Of a DNA stretch of 64,000 nt, positions 52,260-62,110 are shown one piece after another (the stretch's first letter is position 1; each line of letters starts with the position of its first letter). The notes below the pieces were generated by a model that saw only the letters and a list, made by a program, of their open reading frames with translations, made no database searches and was not told where the DNA came from. Source of the DNA: Gavia stellata (taxonomy: Eukaryota; Chordata; Aves; Gaviiformes; Gaviidae); assembly GCF_030936135.1 (NCBI RefSeq), contig NC_082594.1, positions 130,796,668-130,860,667 on the forward strand, read 5' to 3'. The position numbers and the translations under genes are program-made.

Positions 52260-54395
52260 ACTCGACCTCTGCAACCACTCCAGTTTGCCCTCTCAATTCC
52301 TCATCTCAACTCCTCTGCTTCCCTACCTTACAAGAATGATGCAACAGTACTTGAGTTGATAAATAGCCCTATGTTTTCCCTATTCATACTCGGAGAGCGT
52401 CCTTACAAAACATTCCTCTTAGTTTGTGTTTGTCATCGCTTTGTGTGTCTGAAATGGCGAGTGATGTGTGAATGGGCCTGGCTGAGTGAGGAAATGCTGT
52501 TGTACACTTCTAGGGTGGGAAAAATTTCACCTTGCCTCTCCCAGCTCTCTTGGTAACCAGTCTTTCACCTTGGGATTAACCAGTTGGGCTGTACTGGCAG
52601 AGGAGGTATAGATCTTAATGCATTCAGGTGGTACGTTCGGAACTGGCAGTGGTAAGGGCATTTACATCTGGCACTTTGCTAAGTGACTATCATGACGTAG
52701 AACTCCCTATTGTCAAAATTCTGATGACATGTTGATACAACCAAAAATCCTTCACTACTGCATCCTGTCTGCAACCCTCAGCTGAGTCTGTCGGTATTGA
52801 AATGTGGTAGTTCTGGATCTCTCCGAGAAGATGAGCACGTACAAGCAGCCAGTATGCTTTTGTACACTGGACAAATTATTTTCCTACTTAATACAGATAG
52901 GACTGTTGGACTCAGCGTCAGCTAAAATCAAAGCCATTAGGTGCTCAGCTTCTAGCAGAATTTTACCTTCTTGCCTCCTACTCACCCCATAATTTCACGA
53001 CACTCAGCTGCTTTAGCTTGTGAAGCTTGTGGCTGCTGCTGCGAACTGCAGGGCACACACAGCAAGTTATGGCAATGCCATGAGTGTGGTCCGCTGGTGC
53101 GGCTGCCTCCCAGCGCAAGGCCCAGGCCCTGCTAAGGAAAGGGAAGCGTGTGCTTAACCTTCCTCCTCCACCTGTGCCCACATGGCCTGTTCGGCAGTGG
53201 CACAGAAGGTCCTCAGTTCTTGTGTAGGAGGAACGTATGATGCTACACTCCTGGGGGCAGGGGATGCATGGGGGGAAGGTTGACAAGTACAAAATGTGTA
53301 TTTACTCCTGCCTCGTTGATTACGATGCAAGAGAAACTGGTGACTCTGGTCTTCTGCTTGGTGCTCTGGAAGCACTCTGTCAAGCAGCCGAAACTGCTGT
53401 GTCTCGGGCTTGTTTATTGGCAAAACTAGTATGAGGAATGAGCATAGAACAGCCTTTCCGACCAACTCCAAGAGCCCAGCGCTGCTGCAGAGTGAGAGAG
53501 AGGGAGAAAAAATGCTGGCACCCTCCCCAGCCTCTGCCTCTCACGTCTGTCAGGTGGCATCCAGCGCTGCTCCACCGTGCAGCACTCTGTGCCCAGCTGG
53601 GTTCTTTGTTACCGTCATGAAACAGTAACCGTTGTCGGTGACACCATGGTCGTGGCGTGGCTAAGTGTTAATTCTGCACTGCAAGTATTTCCATCGGTGT
53701 CCAGCTTTGAACAGTAGTGATGCAAAGATCCTCTCGCGCTACGGACCAAATGCTGCCGCTTCCATTATGGTATCGACTCGCTGTTTGTCAGGGAGAGCCT
53801 GGCTGAATCTTACAGGGGTTAACTCTTTTTGCTTCTCCCAAAAGGAGCTGCTCCTCCAGCTGATATTCTGGTAGTGAATGGTTAAGTTTACAGCTCACTA
53901 AACTTTTGGTGTATGCTGCTTATTTTACCCATGAGTGTGTGTGAATGAGTAGTCACCATCCGAGCCCTTGCTGGATTCCTCATCGTTCGTACCCGTCACC
54001 ACTGTACTATGTAGCATTTCATGCTAGAAACCAGATGTTCTTATCTCTTTACATAGAGGATGTTATAAACTTTACAGAAGATGTCTAAGATAATGCAGTT
54101 CTAATATTTATTGTGCTGTACCTGGCCCTGAAGTGTGACCAGTTCAAACAGTTTCATATATATTTTTGTCTCTTTTTTTGTTTTGTGTCTGTTTTAAGTG
54201 TTGAGATTCTGATGTTCACGGTGTCCTGCATGTCTTCCCTCCACAGCTGTGGGAGGAATGAAAAGACAGGCAGAACCCCACCACCTACTTTATCTTGTAT
54301 ATTTCATAACGTACGTTGCTGGAAATTGTGTAAAAAAAAAAAATTAAAAAAAAATGTTGAAGTCAATGAGAATAAAATGGATTTAAAGTAGCTCT
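52260..54395 (+). other. ATP6V1A: ATP6V1A 3' UTR
   Basis: About 2.1 kb from the stop codon to just past the AATAAA at 54371. An A-rich run sits at about 54330-54358, just before the signal. No coding sequence is recognised. Confidence 0.8.
54371..54376 (+). terminator. ATP6V1A: ATP6V1A poly(A) signal AATAAA
   Basis: gAATAAAatgg, followed at 15-40 nt by T-rich sequence (ctctttcttccatgttttct), the expected downstream element. Confidence 0.8.
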
Positions 54396-54604
54396 TTCTT
54401 CCATGTTTTCTTCTGTCAAACCAAATGCAGCATGCTGTGCTTCCTTAAAATCTTACTTCATTTTAGGGCTCCCTTTAAACTTGTAAGCAGCAGTGTGGCA
54501 GGAACACTTTACCTCCGTTCTCCCATTCCAGTACAGCTTGCATCATCTCCTCAGGTACTATGTGAACAGAAGAGTTACAGTGTAGTCGATATTCTTGGGG
54601 TAGA

Positions 54605-55078
54605 GATTTTTTAGGACTACTTTTATTGTAATACAAGTATAAGCATGAACTTGCCTTTAGCTGCCACGCATGCTAATGCAACAATTGTGATTGTACCATT
54701 TTATGGAACTTTGGTAAGCCTTAAAATATTTGAAGGCCTGGAGCGGAAGGTAAGCAGCGCTGCTGGCCACAGCCCGAAAGTAACGTGTTAGCATTCCTTT
54801 TCAATAAGGAGTTGACACCTTCTGTAAATACCAATGGATGAAGTGAGAATATACTGAAAACCTCACATTTGGGCACTTTTGTACATATTTGACCGCTGTA
54901 TAACCCTCTTTGAAGGAAGCATTTGCTATTTTATATATATTGGAGATACAGCAAGCTCGAATCAAGTAATTCCACCGTGTTACAAAGGGGTGGAAGTCCT
55001 AAGCTCGCTCCTGGCAACCACCGACTAGCCAGCAGTTCTCTGTGGACGTTAAGAAACCCAGCGAGGGAAGGGACAGGT
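54605..55078 (-). other. DUSP12: DUSP12 3' UTR
   Basis: From the stop down to just past an AATAAA at 54627-54622, about 470 nt. The cleavage point is estimated. Only about 200 bp separates it from the ATP6V1A 3' end. Confidence 0.6.
54622..54627 (-). terminator. DUSP12: DUSP12 poly(A) signal AATAAA
   Basis: TTTATT on the plus strand, i.e. caATAAAa-type hexamer on the minus strand, the first such signal downstream of the DUSP12 stop. Confidence 0.6.
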
Positions 55079-55240
55079 TCAGGTTTTGGTGGCTTGGAAG
55101 TCACCAGCTGGCAGCATCCTGGCTTCATCCACTCGGCTTTTGTGGATCTGGAAGGCAGGCGTCACCCAGCGGCCGCAGGAACACTGCTCCCCCCGCCAGC
55201 TGAAGGAGCCCAGCTTCCACTTGCATTTGGGACACAGAAG
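55079..55240 (-). CDS. DUSP12: DUSP12 exon 6 (last, with stop)
   Basis: 162 nt, residues 268-320 and TGA at 55081-55079. LLCPKCKWKLGSFSWRGEQC, SCGRW and TPAFQIHKSRVDEA. Second half of the zinc region. Acceptor tttacag. Confidence 0.96.
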   Translation of the reverse strand, partial: LLCPKCKWKLGSFSWRGEQCSCGRWVTPAFQIHKSRVDEARMLPAGDFQATKT

Positions 55241-58200
55241 CTGTAAAAGAAACACAGGACCCGCTCTAAGGTGCACGCAGATGTAGTTCTATTTAAAATG
55301 TACTTCTATGGCACGTTAAGTTGTGGCGACCTGCGCTGAGCCAGCTCCTTCCCCTTGTAACACTTTGCAGAAGGTAAATGGGCTGAAAAACAGGCAAAAA
55401 GGCTAAACCAGCAGCGCTGGTGTTGGCTGTGCCCTGGGGTGCAGCAGGCAGCTGTGCCAGCAGAAGGGAGGGGGTGGAAAAGCAGCTGCTCGGAGCTGGT
55501 GTGGTTCCAGGGCAGTTCTGCCAGCCTCCAGAAAGCCTGAGAGCACAGCAGGTTCTGTAAGTCGCACAAACTCTCTCACACTAAAACCAAACAGCAGATA
55601 AACCCTGTCCGACACCCTGGCTAGTGTTCTCAGTCCAACAAGATCACCCAGCTCGTTTCCTTATAAAAGGATATTTAGCATTTAAGAATCTGTTCACAAA
55701 CTGCAAAATTCAGGCAAGAAAGGCTGGGAGACCTAGGTCCTTCTGTGGGGGCTTTTGCATCTGGCAACAGAAACAGTTTGTTCTGCCTTTGCAAAAAAAC
55801 CCAAACATCCAAAAAATAAAGCGCGTGCTCCCCTTCACCTGTCCTTCCATTACTCCGAGCAGCGCTGGCTCCATCCACTGCACGGGCTCGGTGAAGTAGG
55901 AGGTACACTTTTCACGGCCATCGCCGCAAAGCTGAGCGGAGTCCGTTATCCTCTTGCGGGCAAAGGCTGTTGCTCCGCTTCCTTCCGCGTGGGACAAAAC
56001 GCTGGAACTACGGAACAGAGCGCGCCTGCCCTCCACGACAGAGGGGGAGAAAAGAAGTTAAATAGTTGGTTTTACCGGGGAAACCTACAGACAATAGAAA
56101 ACAGGGACAGGGAACTCTTGACAGTAGGTAATTAAGCAGGATTACAAATCCTACATTTTTTTTGTTTGGTCAAGAAGGTCACCAGGTACTGACTCTGTTC
56201 AGCTTGCTTCTCAACAAATCCAGTGATTTGTGTAGTTTTGGGCTCTGCCCCACAGCTGTACACTATCTCCTATATAGATCTATTCTTAAACAATTCCTGC
56301 CTACTAAAACGTCATGCTGGTATACTTGAAGAATCCCACACCTAGGAAACAGTGGGATTATTCAATTTCTCTTTAAGCAATCCATAAAAGGTAGTTAAAA
56401 TGCAGTAAACCCCAAAATCTACAAGAATTTTCTTCTGGAGAAACCGATTGTCAAAAACAAACTAGAAGTTGTGGTTTCAGAGCAAGCAATTTCACGGAGC
56501 CAAGCGGAATTATGGCTGCCGATAGAACGCGGCAGGTGAGGCTGCACAAGTGCTGCACAACTTCAAGGAGCAAAAAGTTTTGTATTTCATAAGATACTTT
56601 TATTTGTCTAATTGTTTGTGGTGTACACTGTATGGAAACTTAGGCAAGAGCTCATCCCTGTCCTGACAATAACGACATGCTCATTGATTTACACGGGCTT
56701 TTTTTCTCTTGAGTCGATTCCAAAATGACATTTTATGGAGAAATATAAAAGGTTCAGTACCTGCATTTCCTGCACCTGTAGAGAACCTCTGTGTTCGGAG
56801 TTTGATGTACATCAGTTGGATCAACAGCAAAGACTTCTCGGGGCAAGTCTTGAAGCTCTGCAGAGGGGTCAGTATGAAGTTGTCAATCAGAGCAACGCAG
56901 CCATGCTGCGTTTCTGTGGGACAAGACGGCACTGCGCCTCTGCCCAGTCACGGCATGCAGAAGCCACCTTCTTCGCAGTCATTTGTCGGCTCACCAATTC
57001 CATTAGATGAGCTAAAAATGAAAGAGCCTCATCCCACCACACCTAAGATTGGGATTTGCTTAATGCAAGGAACTGGCATTCAGCCTTTGGCCTTAGCAAT
57101 AGTAAAACAGTTGCATTTTGCTTTATGTTCTTACTTGAACAGAAAGGAAAGGCAGAGGAGTTAGAACAGGTCTGCCAATCTTTTAGTGCACGCAATACAG
57201 AAAGTCAGCTTACGAATAGGAACTGCTAAGGAGAATGACACATAAAGGGAGAGAGCACAGTCACACTGAACATGCAACACCGAGATCTTGCAAAACAGCT
57301 AGGGATTATTTTATTATAAAGTTACACATATGCACACATATCTACCACAGTCAACCTTTTGCAAGTTAAAGTATAAAAGTTTACGTCATACCTTGATTTC
57401 AACTTTATCATCTCAGTTTTGCATTTGTTACTTTTTAATTTTGTTGACTTCTTTTTCGAGGGTGTTAAGTTCGCCTAGCCAGGTACGTAAAAATCGGGGA
57501 ACGTATCACATTGACCTTTACCATTTCTGCATTTTGCTAAAGAGAACAGTTCCTTATAGTTCTTATTTCTCAGGCACGTCTCAAAGACGCGTTTTGCCCT
57601 GCTGATGAGCTACAATTCTCTAGAACCAGCACGATGTGAACGTTCGCCCAGCCAACTCCGGGCTCAGCTGCATTGAGGGCAATACTCAAAGTCAGCCACC
57701 TCCGACATGGCCTCCTGGGTTCGTTTCAGGATAGACCGGGCCCACCTGGGACCGCTCTCCTTGGGAGACTGCCCCGAGCGTCACTCCGAGCCCTCGCCCC
57801 GGCTCAGGGCCGATGCTCCCCGGGCCCGGCTCGGCCCCGCCGCCTCCCCCGCCACTCACCGGGGTACCTCTCCGTGAGCATCTGCAGCCGGTACCGCTTG
57901 TAGAGGGCGCTGCTGCTGTCCACGGCGCAGCCCATGGCCTCGTAGAGCTTCAGCTGCCCCTGGAAACCCGGGTTCACCCTGCGGCGGGGGCGAGAGGAGA
58001 GCGGGGTGAGGAGAGCGGGGTGAGGAGAGCGGGGTGAGGAGAGCGGGGTGAGGAGAGCGGGGTGAGGAGAGCGGGGTGAGGAGAGCGGGGTGAGGAGAGC
58101 GGGGTGAGGGGGCGGCGGGCGGGCGGGCGGGGGCCGGGGACCCACTCGGCGTCGGGTTTGGCGGCCCTGACGGCGGCGTAGGCCTCCTCGCAGCGCAGTC

Positions 58201-58661
58201 CCCGGGTCTTCATGAGGTAGGCGGTCACCACGGCCACGCTGCGGCTCACCCCGGCCTGGCTGCAAGGCAAGGGCAGGGCAGGGCAGGGCAGGGCAGGGCA
58301 GGGCAGGGCAGGCCGCCCGTGAGGAGCGCCGCCCGGGGGGGCCGCCGGCCCCCCGCCCCCGCCGCCCCGGCCCTCACCAGCGGACAAGGACGGCGCCGCC
58401 GCCCGCCCGCGCCGCGCCGATGAAGGCGGCGCAGTCGTCCAGGCGGCTCAGCAGGTCGGCGCCGGGCTCGTCCCGCGCCCGGACGTAGAGGGCCCGCACC
58501 CCCGGCACCGCCGGCGGCTCCTCCGCGTCCACCGTCAGCACCGCCACCACCCCCGCCGCCGCCAGAGACTCCGGGGACGAGCACGACTCCGCGCCGCCCA
58601 CGTAGAGCCCCGGCAGCACCGGCACCATCCCGCCCGCCCGGCAACCGGCAGCCACCGACAT
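55079..58661 (-). CDS. DUSP12: DUSP12, dual-specificity phosphatase 12, spliced CDS
   Basis: Join on the minus strand of 58661-58378, 58259-58146, 57978-57860, 56857-56761, 56025-55839, 55240-55079. This gives 963 nt, 320 aa plus TGA, with GT-AG introns and matching phases. Human DUSP12 is 340 aa with a longer N-terminus. It is an atypical DSP/PTP-type phosphatase of the YVH1 family, implicated in 60S ribosome maturation and stress responses. Residues 14-170 are the phosphatase domain (PGLYVGG, probable general acid Asp64, catalytic Cys95 and Arg101). Residues 199-292 are the zinc-binding region with Cys201/204, Cys245, Cys270/273 and Cys287/289 (ending EQCSCGRW). The active site reads VRCQAGVSRS, where human has VHCHAGVSRS, so the usual His is Arg. 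In-frame upstream ATGs at 58694 and 58748 could give 331 or 349 aa. I chose 58661 for its gccgacATG context, with low certainty. Confidence 0.94.
55241..55838 (-). other. DUSP12: DUSP12 intron 5
   Basis: 598 bp, GT-AG. Nothing recognisable. Confidence 0.85.
55839..56025 (-). CDS. DUSP12: DUSP12 exon 5
   Basis: 187 nt, residues 205-267, RRALFRSSSVLSHAEGSGAT through SYFTEPVQWM and LLGVMEGQ. Acceptor gggcag, chosen because it restores KCRRALF, and donor gtgaag. Confidence 0.94.
56026..56760 (-). other. DUSP12: DUSP12 intron 4
   Basis: 735 bp, GT-AG. Nothing recognisable. Confidence 0.85.
56761..56857 (-). CDS. DUSP12: DUSP12 exon 4 (97 nt)
   Basis: 97 nt, residues 173-204, ELQDLPREVFAVDPTDVHQT through VLYRCRKC. 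Linker and first zinc-ligand pair. Acceptor ctgcag and donor gtactg. Not visible as an ORF; found from phase and from the LPxEVFAVDPT motif of the family. Confidence 0.92.
56858..57859 (-). other. DUSP12: DUSP12 intron 3
   Basis: 1002 bp, GT-AG. Its 5' part lies in the CpG island; the rest holds nothing recognisable. Confidence 0.85.
57860..57978 (-). CDS. DUSP12: DUSP12 exon 3
   Basis: 119 nt, residues 133-172, EVNPGFQGQLKLYEAMGCAV through TERYP. End of the phosphatase domain. Acceptor ccgcag and donor gtgagt. Confidence 0.94.
57994..58108. repeat. 14-bp tandem repeat (8 units) in DUSP12 intron 2
   Basis: The unit GAGAGCGGGGTGAG begins at 57997, 58011, 58025, 58039, 58053, 58067, 58081 and 58095 with near-perfect identity. 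It fills most of a 167-bp intron. A minisatellite that is likely polymorphic in length. Confidence 0.95.
58146..58259 (-). CDS. DUSP12: DUSP12 exon 2 (P-loop exon)
   Basis: 114 nt, residues 95-132, CQAGVSRSVAVVTAYLMKTR through AKPDA. Carries the rest of the C(X5)R catalytic loop. Acceptor cttgcag and donor gtgggt. Flanked by 118-bp and 167-bp introns that both contain tandem repeats. Confidence 0.93.
58271..58312. repeat. 5-bp tandem repeat (GGGCA)8 in DUSP12 intron 1
   Basis: Eight perfect GGGCA copies followed by GG. On the transcribed strand it lies immediately upstream of the exon 2 acceptor, within the 118-bp intron. Confidence 0.95.
58378..58661 (-). CDS. DUSP12: DUSP12 exon 1
   Basis: 284 coding nt, residues 1-94, MSVAAGCRAGG, VPVLPGLYVGG, to GGGAVLVR and two bases of Cys95. 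Donor gtgagg. GC-rich, within the CpG island. The start is ambiguous among three in-frame ATGs. Confidence 0.88.
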
Positions 58662-58689
58662 GGCGGCGGCTCGGCAGGGCGCCGCCCCC

Positions 58690-58727
58690 AACATGGCGGG
58701 GCCGCGGCCGCCACTCCCAACATGGCG
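58690..58727. promoter_or_regulatory. DUSP12: Two YY1-like AACATGGCG motifs
   Basis: AACATGGCG at 58690-58698 and again at 58719-58727. A related ACATGGCGGC overlaps the DUSP12 start codon at 58658-58667. YY1 binds AA(G/A)ATGGCGGC near transcription starts; C in place of G/A at the third base weakens the match. Confidence 0.4.
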
Positions 58728-58757
58728 CCCGGCCGCCGCGGGCCCCACGGCAAGGGT

Positions 58758-58771
58758 GTTGCCATGGAGAC
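58758..58771 (+). promoter_or_regulatory. RFX X-box-like site GTTGCCATGGAGAC
   Basis: Close to the RFX palindrome GTTGCCATGGCAAC, mismatched only in the last half-site. It lies about 100 bp upstream of the chosen DUSP12 start. Confidence 0.5.
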
Positions 58772-59329
58772 GGCCGCGCTGTCGCTGGGCGGTGACACGC
58801 TGGGCCCCGCCGCTGGGCCCGACCGCCCCGGCCCCGGCCCCGGCCCCCCCGGCCCCGGCGGCAGGGACCAGCCGGGAGCCGCCCGGGGAGGGCGGCGGGG
58901 CCGGTGCCGCTCGTGGCGGTGGGGTGGGTCACCCGTGGGCCGCCCCGCCAGGTCTGCCGCCATGTGGGCTGTGGAAGTCCCTGCTGGGAACCATGGCAGC
59001 CGGTGGCCTTGAGAGGCGTGAGGCACCTGGGAACATGTCCGGGCACTACTTTCTTTGTCCCTTGCCAGTATTTAAGTAGTAATTTCCATAATAATCCTCA
59101 CACATCTGCGAGTACCGGCGCAATTCTCTCCTCCCCGCGTCCACAAGTGACTGTCTCACCTCGTCCTTTTTAAAATCGAGAGGTCTCCCACCTCCCTGTC
59201 CTGTCTCCTTACAAACGCTCAGAAAACAAACACGTACCATTAAATATTCTTCCAATATGTTATTTAAATACCATCATTTTTAAATTAACCTTGTGGTTTT
59301 GAGGCCCTCGTTTGCTACTGTTTGTGTGG

Positions 59330-59590
59330 AAATGGCCTCAAGTTGCACCAGGGGAGGTTTAGACTGGATATCAGGAAAAATTTCTTTACCGAGACAGTGG
59401 TGAGACACTGGAATAAGCTGCCCAGGGAGGTGGTGGAGTCACCATCACTGGAGGTGTTCAAGGAACGTGTGGACGTGGCATTGTGGGACATGGTTTAGTG
59501 GGCATGGTGGTGTTGGGTTGGTGGTTGGACTTGATGATCTTACAGGTCTTTTCCAACCTTAATATTTCTGTGATTCTGCGTGATTCTGGG
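59330..59590 (+). mobile_element. CR1 LINE 3' end
   Basis: Starts near ctcaagttgcaccaggggag and ends with tccaaccttaatatttctgt and gattctg repeats. Closely resembles the 3' end of the NAA50 intron copy (the same aacgtgtggacgtggcattg segment), so it is probably the same subfamily, in inverted orientation. Confidence 0.92.
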
Positions 59591-60211
59591 TTTTTTACTT
59601 TGGAGATGAGCTAGAAATTACTCTGACACTCTCAGAGTGGTTTTCTAGTAACTGGTTTCTTCTGCGTGGAGTCAGTGGGCTGCTCTTCCGAGATGGGTGT
59701 CTGGAGCTTTCTTCAGTGCAACCTCCAGTGGGGGGTTAGAACAGATAGAGATAGCTCAGAGGTGAGCACAGTGACCACAGGCAAACCCAACGTCTGAGCT
59801 TCCGATTCCATTTTCTGCTATCCTTACTCCTCGGAGCAGTCCTGTCATGCCAATGGCAAGCGTGGTGCGGAAAGGAGACCTAGAGGAGCAGTTACCTGGG
59901 AAGCCAAGGGAAGCCACACCAGGATCCAGATTCGTGCTTGTGAATCACTGGCATGGAGATTAAAACCAAACAGCAGGACTATGAGGAGCCTTCACGTACT
60001 GCGCAATCCCTGGCTGCTTTGTAGGATGATCACCGCGAGCACGATTCTCCGTCTGAGCCTCGGGGAAATCAAGCACACAGAAAATCTGCCGGGAAATGCA
60101 TCGGCTTGCTGCTAATGTCTGTTACCCAGCCACATCCACCTAAGTGGGAGTGCAGTCGGCATGCAGGAGAAAGCTGACAGCAGTTAGCCTTAACTCTTTC
60201 TAGGTGGAGGC

Positions 60212-60247
60212 TTCTCATTCAGGACTCAGTTCTCATTCAGGACTCAG
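60212..60247. repeat. Exact 18-bp tandem duplication
   Basis: TTCTCATTCAGGACTCAG occurs at 60212-60229 and again at 60230-60247 with no mismatch. Confidence 0.97.
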
Positions 60248-61149
60248 CACCTTTTTAACGTCACAAGTTTGGCATCCCTGTGAACCTTTCTTGTTATGCA
60301 CGTTATGAACTGGTTACGCATCCCATTGCAACCTAAGCTGGAAGCCAGACCAAGTAATTCCTTACTGGCTTCATGTGAAACATCTGAATAGGCTCTTGCC
60401 ACTGAAAATCAAATGTCTGGCCCAGCCTGCAAAGTGCCCCACTCCTCTGTTTCATAGCAGCTGTCATGCAACAAGTAGATTTTGAACTGCAAAACAGGAA
60501 TTGTAACTAAATCCAGATTTTTACTTTGATCTCTTACTGTTAACTGAGCTATGACTTGACATTCAGCACTGAAATCCGATGCAGCGTAGACAAGAGGCAT
60601 GGTATCTTCTAGTAATCTCCCTTGAATCCAAGGTTTGTTACATGTGACACCATAGAAGACTATGGGGCAATGCAGAAATCTTGGTGCAGCCACTTCTTTT
60701 CTGCCCATTGTAAGGTTCAGGTCTGGTCTATGGCGAAAGGAGACAGAGCACTCGCTTTTCCTCCCGTAGATAAGGATAGTCTCGCTTAGCTCTTAGCAGG
60801 ATGCCTGTGCAAAACATTACCACCAACACGTCACCAGCTTTAGCTCTTCCTTCTTGTCTCCAGAGACCCCAACACTTCCCTTCCTCGTCAAGCCTTGTTA
60901 TACAAAGGGATCTCTACCACATAGCTGCAAGTTTTCTCCAGCATAGGCCAGACTTTGCAAGTTTCTGAACAGAGGTAAAATGTCAGATTTCATTAGAAAG
61001 AGCTATGGTAAAGCTACCTCCTCATGTGGGACGTGTAACCTTATCCTACCTCCCCTGCATGAGATAAGAGAGCCTGAAAGCCCTGATTATCTGTTGCTGG
61101 GAGGACTGTTGTAGCGCACCTCTGTACGAGACAGCTGTAGGCAAAACTG

Positions 61150-61629
61150 TTGCAAAAACCATCTTGCAAGGGCCTCTTGGATCCCTGCAGGATGTCGGCA
61201 GGCCACGGAGGAGGTGAGACCAGCAGTGACCTCGGACCTGATAGGGTGAGACTGAAACCTGGTGGGAAGGGAGATCGTTATCCCCTTCCCGCAGGAAGGG
61301 CGGATGGAGCAGCTGTCACTTTGCAGAAGGGATGGGCCACCACAGAGATCCTGCCGGGGATGCCACCCGTGTGCTCGGCAAGGACTCCCTCACCAGTGCC
61401 AGCAGGAAGCATGTACCAGTTGTCAGCCTCGTGCTGGGAGACAGACAGTGGGACAGCAGCTTCCAAAGCCGTAGAGTTTCCATGCGGTGCTGGTGGTCCA
61501 CCAAGCAGACCGAGACGGCTCTTTGTAGTTGAGATGGACCCCAAGGCTTCTGAAAGTGCCAGTCCACCGCAGCTTAAAGTTTGCTGTCAACCTGCCTCAC
61601 CTCCCATGCTTGCCCTAGTGCCTGTGTGA
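61150..61629 (+). other. Unrecognised 159-codon ORF, probably non-coding
   Basis: Open from ATG 61150 to the TGA ending at 61629, rich in Pro, Gly, Ala and Ser. No domain, signal peptide or membrane segment was seen. Overlapping ORFs on the other strand and the local GC content suggest chance. Confidence 0.15.
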
Positions 61630-61939
61630 TTGTGTGGCTGGCAAGCTGCTCCAGACAAAGGCAAATCCCCTCTTTGGATGGATTAGTTTTAAATCGCGTA
61701 ACGCCCAATCCAAAGCAAAGGGTGTGACTGTGTATCTGAGAATGGGGAGTCTTGACCAACTCTCATCTAGATTATTTTAAGCTACAATAATGCATTACCT
61801 GTGCAAAACTGCCTTTCCAGTTGCCGTTGCCACGAGCTAGAAATAAAAGGCCTGCTGACAAAGCCTTAAAGATCGCGAACAACTTTTCAATAACAGCCCC
61901 TATAATCTTGCAGGGGAAAAAAAGCAGACTGAAAAGAAA

Positions 61940-62110
61940 GACAGGTGGAAATTAAAACCAGACCAAACCGTGTATGGTCCTTTAGTCATGAAAGCAGTTA
62001 ATAATTGCAGCAAACTACCGTGGGGAAACACTGGATTATCCATCTCTTGAGCAATTTGAAGAAAGCCTGCAGGCAAGTGCAGGTTACTGAAGGGGCTATG
62101 AGTTTTACAG
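61940..62110 (+). mobile_element. Possible old CR1-type 3' fragment
   Basis: gcagcaaactaccgtgggga, then ggattatccatctcttgag and aatttgaagaaagcctg parallel the CR1 block (gggctgcccagggaggtggt .. tcaccatcactggaggcgtt). Highly diverged; judged by eye. Confidence 0.3.

Larger units (their letters stand above)
57650..58970. promoter_or_regulatory. DUSP12: CpG island and DUSP12 promoter
   Basis: GC- and CpG-rich block covering DUSP12 exons 1-3 and the upstream flank. It contains YY1-like and RFX-like motifs upstream of the start. A divergent plus-strand transcript is possible, but no gene was recognised. Confidence 0.85.

Noticed and set aside
58246-59079. ORFs of 266, 163 and 139 codons around the DUSP12 promoter
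   Set aside because: GC-rich shadows of DUSP12 exon 1 and its upstream region, with no family resemblance outside the DUSP12 frame.
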